Below, in pieces: positions 59,349 through 64,000 of a DNA stretch of 64,000 bases; position 1 is the stretch's first letter; each line of letters opens with the position of its first letter. The stretch covers positions 10,834,174 through 10,898,173 of the forward strand of contig OX439045.1 in assembly GCA_949317995.1 (NCBI GenBank), read 5' to 3'. This DNA is from Acholoe squamosa. Lineage: Eukaryota > Annelida > Polychaeta > Phyllodocida > Polynoidae. A program made the translations under genes and the position numbers. The notes under the pieces were generated by a model. The model worked only from the letters and a program-made list of their open reading frames with translations. It was not told where the DNA came from and made no database searches.

Positions 59349-59822
59349 TGTAGTGTTCTACCCCTCGATGTTCAATCGAATCTTTCGATAAACAACTAAG
59401 AACAACTATTCAGGTTCCAGTTAAAACTTTATTGTCTAATAACACATAGGCATCAGCCGTTCTCGATCACAGTTACAGGTGGCAGAGTTTCGACTCTATA
59501 ACAGGTTCGACACTAGGCCTTCTAGTGTCTACAGTTGATATTCCACATACACCTCCTCTGTGCAGCAGCACAGAGGAGTACTAGAATATGGTAGCCGGGC
59601 AGCCGCCAACCATCGCTCACGATGGTCAGTCGGGGCTGGACTGACCTTGAGGAAGGCCGTACAACGGCCTTATATACACCGGAGTCGAGGGCCACGTGAC
59701 CAAGTGGTGATGTGGCGGTGGACTCCAGCGCCCCCAGGCGTCGGGTAATAGAGGTGCTCTCGATGCCGCCCACGAGGACCACGAAGGTACCTCGAAGATG
59801 ACGCGGGACCACCACACTATCA
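59349..59822 (-). mobile_element. 5' LTR of the Gypsy element
   Basis: 474 bp. On the minus strand it begins TGATAGTGT and ends ACACTACA. GTGTATATAAGG (TATA) is at 59668-59679 and AATAAAG at 59427-59433, so U3, R and U5 can be placed. A CACGTG E-box (59693-59698) lies upstream of the TATA box. Confidence 0.75.
59553..59669 (-). other. Hairpin cluster in the LTR R region
   Basis: Four stem-loops in 117 nt: 59553-59578 (11-bp perfect stem, 4-nt loop), 59610-59625 (CCATC/GATGG with hexaloop GUGAGC on the minus strand), 59624-59646 (8-bp stem), and 59655-59669 (GGCCGT/ACGGCC). The GUGAGC loop is identical to that of the hairpin at 51255-51272. Confidence 0.65.
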
Positions 59823-60584
59823 AGTGTAAGACCTTTTGGTGAATCGAACTTGTATAGAATAAGGGGGAAAGTGCTTCAGCTATAGGTAAAGCTGTGACTT
59901 TAGGAGTGTCCATATATTGAACTGTCTACTGGCTTCACTGTAAAAACTGTGTTTATCATTAAACACTAAAATTGGTAAACATGTTTAGAGGCTACACATC
60001 TATGAGATCTAAACGGATTTCAGGTGTGCTAAACACATGAATTCTAAACACCTAAACAGCAAAGATGTGCATGTGTTTAGGTGCATAATATTTAATCATA
60101 TTTGATCATGAATGTTTACTCTTTAAACACTCAGTTGTTGTGTGGTTAACTTTTAAACACATGTTTTCTAAACAAGTAAACTAAACATGTTTAGGTATTT
60201 AATAATAAAACACATGTGTTTAGACATTAAACAATTGTAATTTATCACACTAGGTGGCATCATGATTTCTTAAAGTATTTTCTCCACACAACTAGAAGTT
60301 GACCTTTCTTTAAGCATGTCAAATTAACACTCAAACCTATTATTTGTGGTAATAAGACACACAAATATGTAGCTTATCCTGTATTGAAATTATCTTTTTG
60401 TAATTTCGTGATTTATTATGTGCACAAGAGAAGTAGCTTGCTAAGACACCCATTTTGTGGAATACAGAATTAGATAAGGCAGAGGACTCACCACTTCGAA
60501 ATGAACATTAAGGAGCCATAATCATGTATGTAGTACTAGTGGCGCTAAACTATGACGTGATTTTTAATAGTTTGTTTTTTTCAG
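59823..60584. other. TAAACA / TGTTTA palindrome-rich stretch; no gene seen
   Basis: Between 59945 and 60240 the words TGTTTAG, CTAAACA and AAACACATGTGTTTA recur on both strands about 20 times, without a fixed period. The rest is AT-rich; TTTTTTTCAG at its end is the acceptor for the exon at 60585. Confidence 0.5.
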
Positions 60585-60641
60585 CAACACCTAACGTCAT
60601 CACAGCTGTTTCTGTTGTGTTGGGTATATCACTGACCATTA

Positions 60642-61524
60642 CGGAGCCCCTAATAGGACATACCAAAAAAAATCTTTTTCACCAGAAAATATATTCTTGC
60701 GGATACTGAACAATTCTTGCAGGTACTGAACAATTCTTGCGGATACTGAACAATTCTTGCGGGTACTGAACAATTCTTGCGGATACTGAACAATTCTTGC
60801 GGGTACTGAACAATTCTTGCGGATACTGAACAATTCTTGCGGGTACTGAACAATTCTTGCGGGCACAGGAATAATTTTCTTTTGGGGTACAGAAACATTC
60901 TTTTGGGTACAGAAACTATTCCTGGGGATATAGAATCAGTGTAGTACGGAGCCCCTAATAGGACATTCCTGCGTGTACAGGAGAATTCCTGCGGGTACAG
61001 GAAGGTTCCTGCGGGTACAGGAAGATTCCTGCAGGTACTGGAAGATTCCTGTGGGTACTGGAAGATTCCTGTGGCTACAGGAGGATTCTTGTGGATACAA
61101 GAATGTTCCTGCGGACAGAGTAACATTCTTAAATTTTGAGAGTTTAAAACATGTAAAAAATATTTTTTTCTCAACAACAACTATTCTTGTGGGTAGAGAA
61201 ATATTTTTGCAGGTACAGAAAATATTCCTGCAGGTACAGAAACGAACCATGTTGGGGTTTGAGGAGTTTATCATCATTCAGTTTCCACAAGAACAGTTCA
61301 GTATCCGCAAGAATTGTTCAGTATCCGCAAGAATATTTTTTTCTAGTGAAAAATTGTTTTTGTACATGCAGACATTGTTCAGTACCCGCCAGAATTCTTC
61401 CATACCTGCAAGAATTCTTCAGTATCTGCAAGAATTCTTCAGTATCTGCAAGAATTCTTCAGTACCCACAAGAATATTTTTTCAGGGGAAAAATTATTTG
61501 TGGTATGTCCTTTTAGGGGCTCTG
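60642..61524. mobile_element. TIR element with inverted minisatellite arms
   Basis: The ends read CGGAGCCCCTAATAGGACAT (left) and, inverted, CAGAGCCCCTAAAAGGACAT (right), each followed by ACC and an A-rich tract. TA flanks both ends. The left arm is nine 20-bp units of GAACAATTCTTGCGGGTACT; the right arm holds inverted units (CAGTATCTGCAAGAATTCTT). A second CGGAGCCCCTAATAGGACAT, in the left orientation, starts at 60947 and is followed by TTCCTGCGGGTACAGGAA units. The whole may therefore be two nested copies. Long frames (113-184 aa) on both strands are repeat artefacts. No transposase. Confidence 0.7.
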
Positions 61525-61573
61525 TAGTACTTGGCTTTCACTGGTGTGGTGGTTTATAGAATTAATGGAAGCG

Positions 61574-61937
61574 TGTAGGGGCCGGCATCATTGTATATAT
61601 ATTAGTGCGGTTCATCCGAGAGACGTGCTCATGTGGTGCTTGTTCCTTCTATGCCAACCAGGTGTCGCTTCGCGATACCCGTTTGGTACAAGAGGGGGCA
61701 GCACCATGCCTCGCGTCCAGCTTCTACTAAGAAGCCGGACGATCCGCAGAAGGGGACTGGACCTAGTCCAGTCAAGACGTATGTCAGGAGCTGGGAGTAC
61801 GGAAATAAAAGGCCTACCCGAGCGGTAGGGGTGATCAGGGGCTTTGCCTAACCCGAATCTCTCGTGTTGTGTTGGTACCTTTAGAGATAAGCGAGCCAAC
61901 GAGCCACCCAACATTTAAGTCAATACGAACCATTACA
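61574..61937 (+). mobile_element. Solo LTR with AGCG target duplication
   Basis: Starts TGTAGGGG and ends CGAACCATTACA, with AGCG at 61570-61573 and again at 61938-61941. No internal region, PBS or polypurine tract adjoins, so this is a solo LTR left by LTR-LTR recombination. AATAAAAGGCC near 61804 is a TATA-like or poly(A)-like signal. It holds hairpins GACTGGAC-cta-GTCCAGTC and CCTACC-cgagc-GGTAGG. Related to 1409-1756. Its frames are not genes. Confidence 0.75.
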
Positions 61938-62327
61938 AGCGAAAAGAATCTGGTAAGTCAGCTTGCTGCGCTGGTATTGGAAGAAGTAGGCTGCGATGAC
62001 ACTCCTTGTTAGCTACTCTGATTTTCATAACCATGGTACTTTTAACTTGATGTTATATTATTTTTAAATGTAGAACAATCCTTTTTTATTTTGTCTACCA
62101 TTTATCTACCATGAGGAAACATACCCCCATCCCTGATATCAAGTGCAGCTGAACTTATCAAATCGACCTTATTTCTAACAGCTCCAGCCATCTCTAATTC
62201 AAACCGGATGTGTTGCTATAAAATATCTGTCTCACTCTGTCCAAGTCAGTCATGTGAAGTGTCTAGACCCTACTAGAGGCAGAATTTTCACAGTGTATGT
62301 TCAATGACGGTTTTTTTTCATTTTCAG

Positions 62328-62395
62328 AACCGATTAACACGGCCCTGGATGCAAAGACCTCAAAGCGGGAGCATGTTGTCGCCTATGCCATGAAA
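62328..62395 (+). CDS. candidate host internal exon
   Basis: Acceptor TTTTTTTTCATTTTCAG and donor AAA|GTATGT frame a 68-nt exon. One frame is open to the donor and coding-like (INTALDAKTSKREHVV), starting after two bases of a split codon and ending in phase 0. The short intron (93 nt) to the next exon and matching phase support it. The product is not recognised. Confidence 0.5.
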
Positions 62396-62488
62396 GTATG
62401 TACATGCACCCTAAAAGTCAGCAGTGAATGGAGGGAATTATCTCATTGGTTAACAATGCATCCCACTACCTCCTAATAGGACTAATAG

Positions 62489-62548
62489 GCTTATAAAGAT
62501 GCTATGAGTGGCCAGGAAATGGTCAACGAAATTGAGAGACAGTTTTCG
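62489..62548 (+). CDS. candidate host internal exon
   Basis: 60 nt between ACTAATAG (acceptor, weak pyrimidine tract) and TCG|GTATGA (donor). Phase 0 at both ends, continuing the frame of 62328-62395. It encodes a polar helix-like segment (AYKDAMSGQEMVNEIERQF). The next exon was not found with confidence; CAG at 63759 opens only a six-codon tail. Confidence 0.45.
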
Positions 62549-63916
62549 GTATGAATTATGGGACATAATTGCAAGGATTGTCAAAAGAAAATACTGTGCT
62601 TCAGAAATAAGGTGTCAAAGAGTCGTTACCAGAATGCCAGTTACCAAATCATGAGAAATTAAATCAATTAGCTACAATGGTACATGACATTGAATACATT
62701 GCAGCACATCAGATAGCACAGCCTTTATCTCTAGGATGATGAGATAATGAAGTGTCTTTACCTAATGGGAACTCACCATGCGGTCAATCATAACCTTACA
62801 TGTAGGCCGGGGGCTGATAGGGCCCACCATGCACCCCCCACCCACATCCCAACGCAACAGGTATTTTTTTTATCCTCAACCTGAACAAGATTCAAGATGT
62901 TTACATTGATTATCTTGGGATGCACTACCGGTTTTTGTTCATTATCCATGTGTGGGGTCAGACCACTTTTGGGTCAATTTTGGTACCCTGTTATTCAAGG
63001 GATACACTCTTTTCCAAAGCTCTAATACTACCTCACCCTGTCTGGATCCTAAAGCTCTTGGTCTTGTTGGAAAGAGGACATAATAAGCTTTTCATTAAGT
63101 CTTAATATGTATTTTTAAGTTCAGATTTGAGTGTACCAGAAGGTTGGGAAGACGGAAGATTGAAATCACAAAGTTCCTTTTTTAACTGAAAACCTTTAAA
63201 GCACTCCAGTCACATGCATAAAACTTACCCTTATCACTCATCTAACCACAATATCTAATATAATTCCTGTAGGCCAAACCTGTCTGAGTAATATGAGACA
63301 TTTTGCAGCATTCCTTGATGACTATGACCCATGTTATTGCCACGGGCGCAAAGACAGTACCTTGAACCAATATGATGTTGTTCCATTTCAATAAACTCCC
63401 TCTTTATGTAAATGGATGTTTTCCAAGCTAATTATTTATCAATTTGCATGATTCTTAGGTTAAAAAGGGTGCTGATTAAGAATATGGATGTTTCTACTTC
63501 ATAAGATTTAACGGCGAGGCTGTATATGGCTGAAATTCAAAATGGCCGACAATAGATTCGAATGTCACTTTGCATTACATAAATGTGCAGTCAAGAAAGT
63601 ATCTGGTGTGTGCTACCCCTATGAATTAGCTCACTAGAATACAATAGTGTTTTTGTTTTGTTGCTAGGTGGTGTGGTTGCCTAGCAACAGTAGCTTTGCA
63701 TAGCAATCAAACCTAAAAATATGTTTGAATGTGCATATCTTCATGGTTTCCTTTCAGCAACTTACTCCCATGATGTAAACTTGCATATAACTCTTCTGTG
63801 ACTTCCATCATAGACTAGGAATATAGGTGATAACAGGTTGCGATGTTGTTTGGTGGCCTAACAATAGCAGTTTTGTATAGCAACAGAGCCTAGATTCTTA
63901 TCTGTAGGTACATACT
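62549..63916. other. intron-like sequence, no gene seen
   Basis: AT-rich with no ORF above chance. A good acceptor-like site, TTTCCTTTCAG, lies near 63757 but opens only a short frame. Confidence 0.4.
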
Positions 63917-64000
63917 TCCCAGTGGGCACATAGTGTTGAATCAATGTTCAAATATTGTTGATCAACAAAGATCAACATTGATTCAACATTGAATCAACAT
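63917..64000. repeat. TTGAATCAA palindromic repeat, cut by the window edge
   Basis: CCCAGTGGGCACA is followed by GTTGAATCAATGTT, TGTTGATCAACA and ATTGATTCAACATTG. Overlapping palindromes of this kind form the ends or bodies of small DNA elements common in marine invertebrate genomes (general knowledge). Confidence 0.6.

Larger units (their letters stand above)
51563..59822 (-). mobile_element. Ty3/Gypsy-type LTR retrotransposon, decayed
   Basis: Order on the minus strand: 5' LTR (59822-59349), PBS, gag, protease, RT, RNase H, integrase, basic tail, 3' UTR and a polypurine-like GGTGAGGGGAGAG (51563-51575). Protease-RT-RH-IN order and the YLDD box place it in Ty3/Gypsy. No 3' LTR matching the 5' LTR follows the polypurine tract; instead a different LTR-like promoter begins. 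The left end is therefore recombined, replaced or truncated. Five in-frame TGAs and one frameshift make it non-autonomous. Confidence 0.9.
60585..61952 (+). pseudogene. Host transmembrane exon split by two insertions
   Basis: Acceptor TTTGTTTTTTTCAG ends at 60584 and donor CTG|GTAAGT starts at 61953. The host parts are 60585-60641, 61527-61573 and 61942-61952 (115 nt), left after taking out the TIR element with one TA and the solo LTR with one AGCG. Read together they are open in one frame only. That frame contains a hydrophobic run of about 25 residues (VITAVSVVLGISL, then TWLSLVWWFIEL), a likely membrane helix. The downstream exon at 62328 would join only if one A of the A4 run at 61942-61945 were extra, so this copy may also carry a frameshift. 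No family recognised. Confidence 0.5.

Noticed and set aside
61544-61914. 94-100 aa frames on both strands over the solo LTR
   Set aside because: They lie in LTR sequence that has clear ends and a target duplication. No gene signal.

Overview
This is eukaryotic nuclear DNA, almost certainly from an invertebrate animal, and it is dominated by mobile elements and tandem repeats. The evidence is a 5'-truncated LINE, Ty3/Gypsy-type LTR elements, a TIR transposon with a TTA target duplication, many minisatellites, consensus GT-AG splice sites and TATA/CCAAT promoters. The sequence does not fix the species. The repeat style (TTGAATCAA palindromes, GGGGCTATTTG arrays, many minisatellite families) would fit a marine invertebrate such as a mollusc, amphioxus or hemichordate. 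Very little of the window codes for host protein.

Layout. 1-1756: the 3' end of an LTR element, with an ORF tail, polypurine tract and 3' LTR. 1951-9408: block X, a diverged short version of a ~3-kb macrosatellite, carrying a LINE at 3891-6104. 9409-16000: anonymous DNA with CTTATGAGG minisatellites. 16160-16683: short exon-like pieces, including a signal-peptide first exon, and a long hairpin. 16994-19540: a GGAATAAGT/GGAATATGG minisatellite broken by a foldback insertion. 20114-20351: another LTR end. 20439-43590: block Y, eight ~3-kb tandem units at very high identity, closed by the same terminal segment and (TG)n tract that close block X. 45240-47571: a possible terminal exon and two more minisatellites. 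47572-49542: a PIF/Harbinger-like non-autonomous transposon. 50113-51562 (minus): an LTR-type promoter, a leader of tandem hairpins and a gag-like ORF. 51563-59822 (minus): a Gypsy-type element with gag, protease, RT, RNase H and integrase. 60585-62548: host exons, one of them split by two insertions.

How the parts relate. The Gypsy element shows gag joined to pol by a -1 frameshift, and a 5' LTR with TATA box, poly(A) signal and PBS. It is inactive: there are five in-frame TGA codons and one 1-nt frameshift, and no matching 3' LTR. The LINE is broken the same way, by two TGA codons. All seven premature in-frame stops are TGA, as expected from CpG decay of CGA arginine codons. The macrosatellite units do not look protein-coding. 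Their variants form a mosaic that points to recent unequal exchange and gene conversion.

The least ordinary signals are: (1) leader RNAs of two different LTR-type units built from serial hairpins that share a YTGAGN-type hexaloop while the stems change; (2) a transposon at 60642-61524 whose arms are minisatellites of palindromic units with alternating variants; (3) a host transmembrane exon that becomes open only when two nested insertions and their target duplications are removed; (4) an AT-hook/basic tail after the Gypsy integrase and a long coiled-coil extension before its capsid; (5) a ~110-bp module shared between the macrosatellite and an unrelated minisatellite locus.
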